DNA from: Bradyrhizobium diazoefficiens
Lineage (GTDB): Bacteria; Pseudomonadota; Alphaproteobacteria; Rhizobiales; Xanthobacteraceae
Reading direction: 5' to 3'
DNA length: 64,000 nt
Assembly (NCBI RefSeq): GCF_016616235.1
Contig: NZ_CP067100.1
Span: forward strand, 4,709,001 to 4,773,000
The stretch's first letter is position 1; each line of letters starts with the position of its first letter. Made by a program: the position numbers and the translations under genes. Positions 47,082 through 57,860 of this stretch are shown here, piece by piece. Under the pieces are notes generated by a model. It was not told the DNA's origin. It saw only the letters and a program-made list of their open reading frames with translations, and made no database searches.

Positions 47082-50000
47082 ATGAATCTCTCGAAGTTCT
47101 TCATCGACCGTCCGATTTTCGCCGGCGTTCTTTCAGTCCTGATCTTCCTCGCAGGGCTGATCTCGCTGTTCGCGATGCCGATCTCGGAATACCCCGACGT
47201 CGTGCCGCCCTCGGTCGTGGTGCGCGCGACCTATCCCGGCGCCAATCCCAAGGTGATCGCCGAGACCGTCGCGACGCCGATCGAGGAGCAGATCAACGGC
47301 GTCGAGAACATGCTCTACATGTCGAGCCAGGCCACGACCGACGGCGCGATGACGCTGACGGTGACGTTCCGCCTCGGCACCGACCCCGACAAGGCGACGC
47401 AATTGGTGCAGAACCGCGTGCAGCAGGCCGAGCCGCGCCTGCCGGCGGTGGTGCGCCAGCTCGGCATCATCACCAAGAAATCCTCGCCCGACCTCACCAT
47501 GGTGGTGCATTTGCTGTCGCCCAACGGCCGCTACGATATGACGTATTTGCGCAACTACGCCGTGCTCAACGTCAAGGACCGCCTGGCACGGATCGACGGC
47601 GTCGGCGACGTCCAACTCTACGGCGCCGGCGATTATTCGATGCGGGTCTGGGTCGATCCGCAGAAGGCGGCCGAGCATGGCCTGACCGCCAGCGACATCG
47701 TCAAGGCGATCCAGGCGCAGAATGTCGAGGCCGCCGCCGGCGTGGTCGGCTCCTCCCCCAACGTCAAAGGCATCGACCTCCAGCTCTCGGTCAATGCAGA
47801 AGGACGGCTCGCCAACGAGGAGCAGTTCGGCGACATCGTGGTCAAGACCGGCTCGCGCGGCGAAGTGGTGCGGCTGCGCGACGTCGCGCGCATCGAGCTC
47901 GGCGCCTCCGAATACGGCCTGCGCTCGCTGCTCGACAACAAGCAGGCGGTGGCGATCCCGATCTTCCAGGCGCCCGGCTCCAACGCGCTCGAGATCTCCG
48001 ATCGCGTCCGCGCCACCATGGCCGAGATCAAGAAGAACATGCCGGAAGGCGTCTCCTACCAGATCGTCTACGACCCCACCCAGTTCGTGCGCTCCTCGAT
48101 CGAGGCCGTGATCCACACCTTGCTGGAGGCAATCGCGCTGGTGGTGCTGGTGGTGATCCTGTTCCTGCAGACCTGGCGCGCCTCGATCATCCCGCTGCTG
48201 GCGGTGCCGGTGTCGATCGTCGGCACGTTTGCGGTGATGCACGTGTTCGGCTTCTCCATCAACGCGCTCAGCCTGTTCGGCCTCGTGCTGGCGATCGGCA
48301 TTGTCGTCGACGACGCCATCGTCGTGGTCGAGAACGTCGAGCGCAACATCGAGAGCGGGCTGTCGCCGCGCGATGCCACCTATCAGGCCATGCGGGAGGT
48401 ATCGGGACCGATCATCGCGATCGCGATGGTGCTGATCGCGGTGTTCGTGCCGCTCGCCTTCATCTCCGGCCTCACCGGACAGTTCTACAAGCAATTCGCG
48501 CTGACGATCGCGATCTCGACCGTGATCTCCGCCGTCAATTCGTTGACGTTGTCGCCGGCGCTGTCCGCCCTGCTGCTCAAGGGCCACAACGAGCCGAAGG
48601 ACCGGCTGACGATCATCATGGAAAGGAGCCTCGGCTGGTTCTTCCGCGGCTTCAATCGGGTGTTCACCTACTCTTCCGAGAGCTACAGCGGCACCGTCAC
48701 CAAGGTGATCTCGGGCAAGGCCGCGGTGATGGGCCTCTATGTCGTGCTGGTCGGCGTGACAGCCCTGCTGTTCCAGCAGGTGCCGAGCGGCTTCGTGCCC
48801 GGCCAGGACAAGCAATATCTGGTCGGCTTCGCACGCCTGCCCGATGGCGCCACCCTCGACCGCACCGAAGAGGTGATCCGCAAGATGAGCGACATCGCGC
48901 TGACCCAGCCCGGAGTCGAGAGCTCGGTGGCCTTCCCGGGCCTGTCGATCTCAGGCTTCACCAACTCCTCCAACGCCGGCATCGTGTTCTCGACGCTGAA
49001 ACCGTTCGACGAGCGCAAGGATCCCTCGCTCAGCGGGCCCGCGCTCGCAGCCGAGCTCAACAAGAAATATGCCGGCATCCAGGAAGCCTTCATCGCCATG
49101 TTCCCGCCGCCGCCGGTCAACGGCCTCGGCACCATCGGCGGCTTCAAGCTGCAGATCGAGGACCGCGCCGGTCTCGGCTATGACGCCCTGAACGAGGCGA
49201 CCAAGGCGTTCATGGCGGCGATGCAGAAGGCGCCGGAGATCGCCGGCGTGTTCTCGAGCTTCCAGGTCAACGTGCCCCAGCTGTTCGCCGATATCGACCG
49301 CACCAAGGCGCTGCAGCTCGGCGTGCCCGTGACGGAGGTGTTCAACACGCTCCAGATCTATCTCGGCTCCTACTACGTCAACGACTTCAACAAATTTGGC
49401 CGTACCTACTCCGTCCGCGTGCAGGCCGACGCGCCGTTCCGCGCGCGGGCCGACGACATCAGGCAGTTGAAGGTCCGTTCGTCCTCCGGCGACATGGTGC
49501 CGTTGTCGGCGCTGCTCACAATCCGCCAGAGTGCGGGTCCCGAGCGCGCGATCCGCTACAACGGCTTCCTGTCCTCCGACATCAACGCGGCGGCCGCGCC
49601 CGGCTTCTCATCGGGCCAGGCGCAGGAGGCGGCGACGCGGATCGCGGCGGAGACGCTGCCGCCCGGCTTTGCCTTCGAATGGACCGACCTGACCTATCAG
49701 GAGTTCATCGCCGGCAATTCCGGCATCTGGGTGTTCCCGCTGGCGATCCTCTTGGTGTTCCTGGTGCTGGCCGCACTCTATGAGAGCCTGACCCTGCCGC
49801 TCTCGATCATCATGATCGTGCCGATGGGCCTGCTCGCGGCGATGTTCGGCGTCTGGATCTCCAAGGGCGACAACAACGTCTTTACCCAGATCGGCTTGAT
49901 CGTGCTGGTGGGACTCTCGGCCAAGAACGCGATCCTGATCGTGGAATTCGCGCGCGAGCTCGAATTCGCCGGCCGCACGCCGATCCGGGCCGCGATCGAG

Positions 50001-50270
50001 GCCAGCCGCTTGCGGCTGCGCCCGATCCTGATGACCTCGATGGCGTTCATCATGGGCGTCTTGCCGCTGGTCCTCTCGACCGGCGCCGGCTCGGAGATGC
50101 GGCGCGCCATGGGCGTTGCGGTGTTCTCCGGCATGATCGGCGTCACCGTGTTCGGCCTGTTCCTGACGCCGGTATTCTACGTACTGCTGCGCACCGTCAC
50201 CGGCATGAAGCCACTAGTGCATCACGGCAGCGGCAGCAGCGTGGTGCCGGTGCAGACCGCCAGTCACTAA
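47082..50270 (+). CDS. RND multidrug efflux permease, AcrB/MexB-like
   Basis: Inner-membrane pump of 1062 aa. Conserved regions include FFIDRPIFAGVLSVLIFLAG at the N-terminus, GLVLAIGIVVDDAIVVVENV with the proton-relay Asp pair, and LIVLVGLSAKNAILIVEFA with the helix-10 Lys. Large periplasmic loops and 12 helices match HAE1-family pumps. Substrates are probably hydrophobic toxins, plant phenolics or drugs. No outer-membrane channel gene follows, so it must borrow a TolC-like partner. Confidence 0.95.
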   Translation: MNLSKFFIDRPIFAGVLSVLIFLAGLISLFAMPISEYPDVVPPSVVVRATYPGANPKVIAETVATPIEEQINGVENMLYMSSQATTDGAMTLTVTFRLGTDPDKATQLVQNRVQQAEPRLPAVVRQLGIITKKSSPDLTMVVHLLSPNGRYDMTYLRNYAVLNVKDRLARIDGVGDVQLYGAGDYSMRVWVDPQKAAEHGLTASDIVKAIQAQNVEAAAGVVGSSPNVKGIDLQLSVNAEGRLANEEQFGDIVVKTGSRGEVVRLRDVARIELGASEYGLRSLLDNKQAVAIPIFQAPGSNALEISDRVRATMAEIKKNMPEGVSYQIVYDPTQFVRSSIEAVIHTLLEAIALVVLVVILFLQTWRASIIPLLAVPVSIVGTFAVMHVFGFSINALSLFGLVLAIGIVVDDAIVVVENVERNIESGLSPRDATYQAMREVSGPIIAIAMVLIAVFVPLAFISGLTGQFYKQFALTIAISTVISAVNSLTLSPALSALLLKGHNEPKDRLTIIMERSLGWFFRGFNRVFTYSSESYSGTVTKVISGKAAVMGLYVVLVGVTALLFQQVPSGFVPGQDKQYLVGFARLPDGATLDRTEEVIRKMSDIALTQPGVESSVAFPGLSISGFTNSSNAGIVFSTLKPFDERKDPSLSGPALAAELNKKYAGIQEAFIAMFPPPPVNGLGTIGGFKLQIEDRAGLGYDALNEATKAFMAAMQKAPEIAGVFSSFQVNVPQLFADIDRTKALQLGVPVTEVFNTLQIYLGSYYVNDFNKFGRTYSVRVQADAPFRARADDIRQLKVRSSSGDMVPLSALLTIRQSAGPERAIRYNGFLSSDINAAAAPGFSSGQAQEAATRIAAETLPPGFAFEWTDLTYQEFIAGNSGIWVFPLAILLVFLVLAALYESLTLPLSIIMIVPMGLLAAMFGVWISKGDNNVFTQIGLIVLVGLSAKNAILIVEFARELEFAGRTPIRAAIEASRLRLRPILMTSMAFIMGVLPLVLSTGAGSEMRRAMGVAVFSGMIGVTVFGLFLTPVFYVLLRTVTGMKPLVHHGSGSSVVPVQTASH

Positions 50271-50370
50271 GACGCAATGAGCTTTGGCTCACCGCGTGCG
50301 AGCCGGGAATTCGGATCACCTCTCCCGAAGGGAGATAAGGCTATCGCATATGGAAGGCTTGCCTGCGGCC

Positions 50371-50500
50371 ATCCTTCGAGACGCCCGCCTTTGGCGGGCT
50401 CTCAGGATGAGGGCGGAGTACGCGGCAGCAGTTTCAGCAGGCACAGCTGCCGCTTAGACTCATCCTGAGGAGACCGCGGAGCGGTCGTCTCGAAGGACAA
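50371..50500. repeat. Dispersed intergenic repeat with ATCCTTCGAGAC / GTCTCGAAGGA ends
   Basis: ATCCTTCGAGACGCCCGCC at the left is mirrored by GGTCGTCTCGAAGGA at the right. Inside lie GCCCGCCTTTGGCGGGC (6-bp stem) and CTCAGGATGAGG...CTCATCCTGAGGAG. The block forms a long interrupted palindrome after the AcrB-type gene. I recognise it as another common Bradyrhizobium-type intergenic repeat. The remaining part of the gap 50271-50548 shows nothing else. Confidence 0.65.
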
Positions 50501-50548
50501 GGCGCGCGCTCTCTTGCCGCCAAATTCCTCCTGCATCGCCGGTGGCAG

Positions 50549-51061
50549 CTACTTCCGGTTCTCCTCGCAGAATTTCAGCGCGGCGAGCGCCTCGCCGGCG
50601 CGCGGGATCTGCATCTCGATGCTGTCGTCGTCATCGTCCTCGAAATCAAGCGTGAGGCGCTTCGCCTTCGAGAGCCGGTCCATGATCGACTGGTCGTATT
50701 CGAAGATGCCGCGGACGGTGGTCTTGTCCATGACCTCCCACTTCGCCTTCTTCATGATGTCGGCATCGTCGGTGCCGACATCGGCCCGCAGGATCTCGCC
50801 GACCTTGTCCCATTCCCAGCCGTCGTAGATCATCACGATCACGATCGCCTTGTCTGAATAGGTGATGACGATGACGTAGTCGCGGTTCTCGTCATCCTTG
50901 TCCTTGTAGCCGCGGCTCGCATTGCAATGCGCGTCCTGCGAGCGCTTCTCGATGGTCCAGTCTCCGACCTTGGATTGTTGCGCAAGCGCGGGTCTTGTGC
51001 TCAAGGCGGCTGCGCTCAAGATGCCCGCAAGCATTCCGGCCGCGAAAAGCAATCGTTTCAT
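50549..51061 (-). CDS. Exported hypothetical protein (170 aa)
   Basis: Predicted periplasmic protein of 170 aa. The ATG at 51061 has GGAGG 7 bases upstream and opens a clear signal peptide (LLFAAGMLAGILSAAALS, cleavage after ALAQ). The mature part starts with VGDWTIEKRSQDAHCNAS, has two Cys that could pair with each other (CNAS and KFCEEN) and a run of five Asp in the second half. This GDWT...C start resembles the IalB-like and other small rhizobial periplasmic families. Function unknown. Confidence 0.8.
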   Translation of the reverse strand: MKRLLFAAGMLAGILSAAALSTRPALAQQSKVGDWTIEKRSQDAHCNASRGYKDKDDENRDYVIVITYSDKAIVIVMIYDGWEWDKVGEILRADVGTDDADIMKKAKWEVMDKTTVRGIFEYDQSIMDRLSKAKRLTLDFEDDDDDSIEMQIPRAGEALAALKFCEENRK

Positions 51062-51163
51062 GTCAGCCTCCAGCGTGTTCCCCACGCCGAGATGACCACC
51101 TCTCCCGGCGGCCCGCAAGGGTCTGACGAGTCCGGCCAAGGCCGATGCTGAACGGGAGCGGCC

Positions 51164-51625
51164 CTACGCCCGCCGCGGCACGATCGCGATCGGGGTGAAG
51201 GTGTAAACCTCCGCGCCGTTCTGGTTGAACATGGTCCATTTCACCAGCGCGATTCCCTGCGGCTTCGACTTCGACGGGGTCAGGCTCATGACCTCGCCAA
51301 CCAGATGCAGGCGATCGTTGGGCCGGACCGGCATGGTCCAGCGCAGACCGTCGACGCCAGCCCCGATCAGCGGATGCGGGCCGAAGGGACGGGTCTGAAT
51401 CGCAAGGTTCATGGCGATCGCCGCGGTATGCCACCCAGAAGCGGCGAGGCCCTTGAACAGGGTCGTCTTGGCGGCCTCGTGATCGAGATGCATCGGCTGC
51501 GGATCGAACTCGGCGGCAAAGCGCTTGATGTCGGCCTCGGTGACCTCGACCTCCGGGGATTTGAACCGCATTCCGACGCTGAGATCGTCGAACCACTCGA
51601 CCTGCGCAGGGATTTCTCGCGCCAT
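51164..51625 (-). CDS. MaoC-family (R)-specific enoyl-CoA hydratase-like dehydratase
   Basis: Hot-dog-fold protein of 153 aa. The hydratase-2 signature is present: FAAEFDPQPMHLDHEAA (Asp/His catalytic pair) and the nearby LAASGWHTAAI. Length fits single-domain MaoC dehydratases acting on CoA thioesters. I chose the ATG at 51625; the upstream open frame lacks a family match. It could serve beta-oxidation side routes or polyester metabolism. It is 102 bp upstream of the exported hypothetical gene in the same direction. Confidence 0.88.
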   Translation of the reverse strand: MAREIPAQVEWFDDLSVGMRFKSPEVEVTEADIKRFAAEFDPQPMHLDHEAAKTTLFKGLAASGWHTAAIAMNLAIQTRPFGPHPLIGAGVDGLRWTMPVRPNDRLHLVGEVMSLTPSKSKPQGIALVKWTMFNQNGAEVYTFTPIAIVPRRA

Positions 51626-51822
51626 GATTTTGCCTCGCAATGTGATGCACCGCCCGCGGCCGGCGCGCGGCTGAAAGGATTGACCAGAACGGGACATAGC
51701 GGCTCCGCGCCGCACAAACCAGCCCGGGGTTCCCCGCGAAACCCCTTTCCCGATGCGACGAAACACGCCTGAAACAGATCGCGGCTTAACTCGTTGTCAA
51801 AACAAATACAGGGACGGCCACC

Positions 51823-51906
51823 ATGCAATTCTTCATCGAGCTGATCTACGACTACGCCTGCTGTCAGCACCTCGTCGCCCAGCCGCTGCGGGAGGACGAG
51901 CTATGA
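51823..51906 (+). CDS. Micro-ORF, 27-aa peptide
   Basis: ATG at 51823 opens 27 codons (MQFFIELIYDYACC at the start) and ends at TGA 51906. It overlaps the next micro-ORF by 4 bp (ATGA), an arrangement typical of coupled genes. The peptide is amphipathic with two adjacent Cys. A ribosome site is weak (GGGACGG). Too short for statistics; the tandem overlap is the main support. Confidence 0.4.
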   Translation: MQFFIELIYDYACCQHLVAQPLREDEL

Positions 51907-51992
51907 TCGAGCTGATCTCCGGCGTTCTCGTCCTTTGCAGCATCGGCGTCTTTGCAGCGCATGCGCTGGATGCCTACCGCACCACGCACTAG
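51903..51992 (+). CDS. Micro-ORF, 29-aa single-helix membrane peptide
   Basis: ATG at 51903, inside the stop of the preceding micro-ORF, opens 29 codons. Residues 4-22 (LISGVLVLCSIGVFAAHAL) would form one transmembrane helix, with a charged C-terminus. The upstream GGGAGGACGAG is a good ribosome site. I know no function for it. Confidence 0.5.
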   Translation: MIELISGVLVLCSIGVFAAHALDAYRTTH

Positions 51993-52040
51993 GATCGCCG
52001 CGCGTTTCCGGCGCACGCGCGCGCTTTGCTGAAAACGCGC

Positions 52041-52141
52041 TAAAGCGCGATGAGATTAAGATTAATCGCATCGCGCTTTAGGTTATCGACTGAGCATGAT
52101 CTTATCGGAAAACCGCTACACACTTCTCCGGATCATGCGCT
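52041..52141. repeat. Dispersed rhizobial palindromic repeat (AAAGCGCGATG type)
   Basis: Two stem-loops in tandem. One is TAAAGCGCGATG (52041-52052) with CATCGCGCTTTA (52069-52080), a perfect 12-bp stem. The other is GCATGATC (52094-52101) with GATCATGC (52131-52138). I recognise this composite as a widespread intergenic repeat of Rhizobiales. It abuts the stop of the gene at 52140 and could act as its terminator. Confidence 0.7.
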
Positions 52142-52562
52142 AGAACGGCCGCCGGTAAAAATGCTCCGAATGCGTCGCCGGCGGAAACCGGTTGGCGAGT
52201 GCCAGCGCGCCCCTCTCGTCTGTCTCGATCGCGATTTTCTGCGCCAGCATGACGTCGCCGGGCACCAGGAAGCCTGAGGGGACGAAGCACCATCCCATCA
52301 TCGCGTGCCCGTCGCCGTCGATCTCGTGGACATTGGCGGCGGTGCCGTAATGGATGCGATAGGTCTTGCCGGTATCGCAGCCGATCACATCGAAATACCG
52401 GTGCTGCTCGAACTGCGTACGCTGCTCCGGCGACAACCATTCGGCCAAAAGCCGGCGTCCGCGCGCATCCGGCGTGTTCTCACCGAAGAAGCGCCGATAA
52501 AGTTCGCGCAGCGCATGCAGGCGCGCACGCGCCGGCGCGCGAAGCCAAACTGCCGCGATCAT
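52140..52562 (-). CDS. Hypothetical protein (140 aa)
   Basis: Predicted soluble protein of 140 aa that I do not recognise. The N-terminal third is Arg-rich and helical; the rest contains YFDVIGCDTGKTYRIHYG and GWCFVPSGFLVPGDVMLAQK, which look like a compact beta fold. No signal peptide or known motif. The frame ends at a TAG that touches the intergenic repeat. It begins 12 bp after the 73-aa gene in the same direction, so the two probably form a unit. Confidence 0.65.
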   Translation of the reverse strand: MIAAVWLRAPARARLHALRELYRRFFGENTPDARGRRLLAEWLSPEQRTQFEQHRYFDVIGCDTGKTYRIHYGTAANVHEIDGDGHAMMGWCFVPSGFLVPGDVMLAQKIAIETDERGALALANRFPPATHSEHFYRRPF

Positions 52563-52574
52563 GAGCAGCTCAGA

Positions 52575-52796
52575 TCAGCCGCCGACCAAGCGGGGGTAGA
52601 ACAACGTTTCCTGCGCGGTCGGGTCGAACGATCGGATCCGGGTGACTTCGCCCGGCCCGGTCCGGAGAGCGGCGGTAAAACCGGCTCCGGTCAGCTCCCG
52701 AAAGCGCCGTTCGGCTCGCGCCAGCGCTTCGGCATTGCCAGGATCAAACTCGTGGCGCGTGTCGCCAGTCTGGTCCATCACGATCTGGGTTGCCAT
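52575..52796 (-). CDS. Small hypothetical protein (73 aa)
   Basis: Predicted 73-aa protein, not recognised. It has a helical middle (AEALARAERRFRELTGAGF) and a C-terminal segment (TRIRSFDPTAQETLFYPRL) that could bind a partner. The start ATG at 52796 has GGAGAC upstream. Placement directly ahead of the 140-aa gene suggests a two-gene unit of unknown role. Confidence 0.6.
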   Translation of the reverse strand: MATQIVMDQTGDTRHEFDPGNAEALARAERRFRELTGAGFTAALRTGPGEVTRIRSFDPTAQETLFYPRLVGG

Positions 52797-52965
52797 CGTT
52801 GAGTCTCCTCATGCCCAGCCCCGAACCTGATCATCAAAGCGAACGTCGTGCCGTCGGTTCCTGATGGCAACAACTTTCTCGCGCTGGCGCATCACGCCTT
52901 GCTGAACAAGGGCGCTTTCGCGCCAAATGGACGCGTCAAGAAAACGCGTCAGAACACGAATCTGA

Positions 52966-53784
52966 TTAGCGCGAGGCGGCCGCTCCGCCGCCCTCGTCGA
53001 TCTGCCGTCCCATCAGGGCGATCGCCTTCTGATAGACGCCGGCCGCATTCCAGGCCTCGATCGCGGCAAAATTCGGCTCGCCCGGCTGGTAACCGGCTCC
53101 CGCACGCCAGCCATGGGCCCGAAGGAAATTCGCCGTCGAGGCCAGCGCGTTGGCGGCAACGTCGAGATTGCCGGTGCCATAGGCCAGGATGTTCTTGGGC
53201 ATGAACTGGGTCTGCCCGACCTCGCCATGCATGGAGCCGCGGGTGGCGCCCGACAGCGTGCCGCGGTCGATCAGCTTCAGCGCGGCATAGAGCTGGTCAG
53301 TGAAGAATTCGGGGCGGCGGCAGTCATAGGCCAGGGTCGCGATCGACGACAGCATGTTCTGGTTGCCGCGCTGGCTGCCGAAGCCGGTCTCCATGCCCCA
53401 GATCGCGATCAAGGGCCCCGGCGGGACGCCATAGCGCTGCTGGATCGAGGCGAACAAGGCCGCCTGCGACTGCTTCAGCTGCCGGCCCCTGACGACGATG
53501 GTGGTGGCGCCGCGCTTGGCGAGGAACTGGTCGAGCGACAGCGAAAAGCTGCGCTGGCCACGGTCGGCCGCGATGGTGGCGCTGGCATAATTGGCCTGCA
53601 TCAGCGCCGCGATCGCGGTCTGGCCGATGCCCTTGCCTTGCGCCTCCGCGCTGAACTCGCGCTTCCAGGCCTCAAATCCCGCGGGCGAGCTGCCGCATTG
53701 TGCGGCTTTGGCGGCCGGCGCCAGAGAGAGAAGCAGCGCAGCCGCGCCGATCATGGCCGTCGCAACGGTCCTGCCCTTGGTCAT
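52966..53784 (-). CDS. Lytic murein transglycosylase, MltB type
   Basis: Periplasmic enzyme of 272 aa that cleaves the glycan strand of peptidoglycan. It has a signal peptide (TVATAMIGAAALLLSLAPAAKA). The catalytic Glu lies in IAIWGMETGFGSQRGNQNM, followed by GEVGQTQFMPKNIL and the C-terminal YNRSNxY-like region (GWRAGAGYQPGEPNFAAIEAWNAAGVYQ). No lipobox Cys, so it is a soluble variant. The upstream in-frame extension to 53859 lacks coding character. Confidence 0.9.
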   Translation of the reverse strand: MTKGRTVATAMIGAAALLLSLAPAAKAAQCGSSPAGFEAWKREFSAEAQGKGIGQTAIAALMQANYASATIAADRGQRSFSLSLDQFLAKRGATTIVVRGRQLKQSQAALFASIQQRYGVPPGPLIAIWGMETGFGSQRGNQNMLSSIATLAYDCRRPEFFTDQLYAALKLIDRGTLSGATRGSMHGEVGQTQFMPKNILAYGTGNLDVAANALASTANFLRAHGWRAGAGYQPGEPNFAAIEAWNAAGVYQKAIALMGRQIDEGGGAAASR

Positions 53785-53909
53785 TCTCGTTCCTCTCTCC
53801 CAAACGCGCGCGACCGGCTCGCGCGGGGGCATGATCCTACGTCGGCCCGGATCGCTCAAGCCCCACGCGGCGCAATGGATGCCTTGACACCGGGGTGAAC
53901 GGGCCGGTC

Positions 53910-54710
53910 CTAGACGCCGCGATGGAGCAGGAAGTCCACCATGATGCCCTGATGCTGCTCGTACATGTCGGTGCCGGTCCCGGTCACGCAGCCCGCCTCG
54001 CGGGCCGCCGCGATGAACGGCGGGATTTCAGGCTTGGTGATGACGCAGCCGCAATAGGAATGCGGCGCGAGCCGCGCGACATCGACCGGCAGCGGATCGC
54101 CCTCTTTCATCCCCGCCGGTGTCGCATTGGCGACAAAATCGAAACCCGCGGGATCGCTCGTGCCGACCCGCACCGGCGCCTTGCCGAGCGCATTGAGCCG
54201 GCCGATCAGGGCGTCACGGCGCTCCGCCGCGCGATCGTGAATGGCAAGCTCGCGCACGCCGGCCTCGACCAGCGCCAGCGCGATCGCCGATCCCGCGCCG
54301 CCGGCGCCGACGAGCAGCGCGCGCATCCCCTTCGGCTCGATCCCCCTTGCCCGCGCCGCACCGACGAAGCCGAGGCCGTCCACCATGTCGCCATGCCATG
54401 AACCATCGGCGCGCCGGCGCATCAGGTTGACCGTGCGCAGGAACTGCGCGCGCTCGGTCGCGCTCGCACAGGCCTGGTAGCAGGCGAATTTGTGCGGGAT
54501 GGTCACCACGATGCCGTCGAGATTCTTCAGCCGCGTTGCGATCGAGAGGAAATCGGGCAGATCGCGCGGGGTGACCTGAACGGGCATCAGGATGCCGTCG
54601 TGGCCGCGGGCGGCGAAGGCGGCGCTCACGCCGGCGGGCGAGCGCACCTGCGCGATGGGATCGCCGACGATGACGTAGAGCCGCGTGGCGCCCGTCGGGG
54701 CCGGGATCAT
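53910..54710 (-). CDS. Shikimate/quinate dehydrogenase-like protein (AroE family)
   Basis: Predicted oxidoreductase of 266 aa. The substrate-domain start YVIVGDPIAQVRSPAGVSAAF keeps the S-P but lacks the usual HS of AroE (I-x-H-S-x-SP). The catalytic Lys is in VVTIPHK, Asp in DMVDGLGF, and the cofactor motif is GAGGAGSAIAL. The altered substrate loop suggests a paralogue that acts on something other than shikimate. It starts 5 bp after the flavin monooxygenase gene in the same direction, an unusual pairing for a biosynthetic aroE. Confidence 0.85.
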   Translation of the reverse strand: MIPAPTGATRLYVIVGDPIAQVRSPAGVSAAFAARGHDGILMPVQVTPRDLPDFLSIATRLKNLDGIVVTIPHKFACYQACASATERAQFLRTVNLMRRRADGSWHGDMVDGLGFVGAARARGIEPKGMRALLVGAGGAGSAIALALVEAGVRELAIHDRAAERRDALIGRLNALGKAPVRVGTSDPAGFDFVANATPAGMKEGDPLPVDVARLAPHSYCGCVITKPEIPPFIAAAREAGCVTGTGTDMYEQHQGIMVDFLLHRGV

Positions 54711-54715
54711 GCCGC

Positions 54716-56554
<1,839 letters not shown>

Positions 56555-56790
56555 CGATCTCCTCCAGGGCGGCGGCTGCTTCACCGGCAGCGCGCATCAC
56601 TTAGCCCTGAAAAAGCGACGCACGCAATCGCATCCCGTGTTTTTCAATCGCGCGCGCCGTTCCGCGCGCGGTCCTTTTCTTTTGGTCGATTCGGGAGCGA
56701 TCTACCGGGACGTCACCAACCAAGTGAGCTTCTGTCAACGAGCGGAGCTGCCCTCTCCCACACGGAGAGAGAACGCAATCATGCGCAGCC

Positions 56791-57657
56791 TTAGTTCAAA
56801 ACCTCGACTGTCGCCGAGCGGCCGGCAACCAGCGACAGCGCATCCGGCACCGGATCCAGCGCGATGCGCACCGGCACGCGCTGGGCCAGGCGAACCCAGC
56901 TGAAGGTGGGGTTGACGTTGGCGAGCAGGCTCGCGCCTTCGGCGCGGTCGCGGTCCTCGATGCCGGCGGCGATGCTTTCGACGTGGCCGGTCAGGGTGGT
57001 CTTCTCGCCCATCAGGCGGACCTGCACCTTGTCACCGATGCGGATACGCGCGAGTTTGGTCTCCTCGAAATAGCCTTCGACGTGCAGCGTGTCGGTGTCG
57101 ACCAACGCCATCACGCCCTTCCCCGCCGTGACATAAGCGCCGGGGCGCAAGTCCATGTTGGTAATGACGCCATTGACTGAGGCGTGGACCTCGCTGCGAT
57201 CGAGATTGAGCTGAGCCACCGCGCGGTCGGCGACGGCCTGGTCGAACGCCGCCTTGGCCTGGAGCTGGGTCGCCAGCACCTGCTCCTGCTTCTGCTGCGA
57301 GACCGCATCGGTGGTCAGCGCGTTGTAGCGCTTCAGATCGGCATTGGCCTGGTCGAGCGTCGCCTGATGGCCAGCGACCGACGCATCGGCCTGCCGCAGC
57401 GCCAGCGCGAAGCGCTCACGATCGATCCGGAACAGCACGTCACCGCGGCGGACCTTCTGGTTGTCCTTGACCAGCACCTCGGTCACGAAGCCGGAGACGT
57501 CGGGCGCGACCTGCACCACGTCGGCACGGACGCGGCCGTCGCGGGTCCAGGGCGACTCCATGTAGTAGACCCAGAGCTCGCGGCCGACGGCGAGCGCGGC
57601 GGCGACGACGACGAGGGTCAGCGCGAGGCGGCCAAGCCAGGCAAGATTTCCTTTCAT
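56791..57657 (-). CDS. HlyD-family efflux adaptor, AaeA-like
   Basis: Membrane-fusion protein of 288 aa. One N-terminal helix (LALTLVVVAAALAVGRELWVYY), lipoyl halves (VRADVVQVAPDVSGFVTEVL and VHASVNGVITNMDLRPGAYV), a hairpin between them, and a C-terminal barrel. This short HlyD type pairs with FUSC permeases of the AaeB family, which export aromatic acids such as p-hydroxybenzoate. Its start overlaps the DUF1656 gene by 4 bp. It is the last gene of the four-gene marR operon. Confidence 0.92.
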   Translation of the reverse strand: MKGNLAWLGRLALTLVVVAAALAVGRELWVYYMESPWTRDGRVRADVVQVAPDVSGFVTEVLVKDNQKVRRGDVLFRIDRERFALALRQADASVAGHQATLDQANADLKRYNALTTDAVSQQKQEQVLATQLQAKAAFDQAVADRAVAQLNLDRSEVHASVNGVITNMDLRPGAYVTAGKGVMALVDTDTLHVEGYFEETKLARIRIGDKVQVRLMGEKTTLTGHVESIAAGIEDRDRAEGASLLANVNPTFSWVRLAQRVPVRIALDPVPDALSLVAGRSATVEVLN

Positions 57658-57860
57658 GAGAGATACTCCGAGAGATAGACGACGCCGCCGAGAAGGCAGA
57701 TGAAAATCGCAAAATCGAACAGCGCGCGGTGCCAGACCAGCCGGTACAGGTCGAAACGCTGCATGAGGCGGCGCTGCACGGCACTCAGCGCGTAGGCGAG
57801 GATGATCCACAGCAGCAGCGCCGGCACCAGCACGCCGTAGATATCGATCACATATCTCAT
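57654..57860 (-). CDS. DUF1656 small membrane protein, AaeX-like
   Basis: Membrane protein of 68 aa with two hydrophobic segments (VLVPALLLWIILAYAL and ALFDFAIFICLLGGVVYL), the normal size and shape of DUF1656/AaeX. It is always found between a FUSC permease and an AaeA-like adaptor, as here, and overlaps both neighbours by 4 bp, so the set is translated as a unit. Its own role is unknown. Confidence 0.9.
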   Translation of the reverse strand: MRYVIDIYGVLVPALLLWIILAYALSAVQRRLMQRFDLYRLVWHRALFDFAIFICLLGGVVYLSEYLS

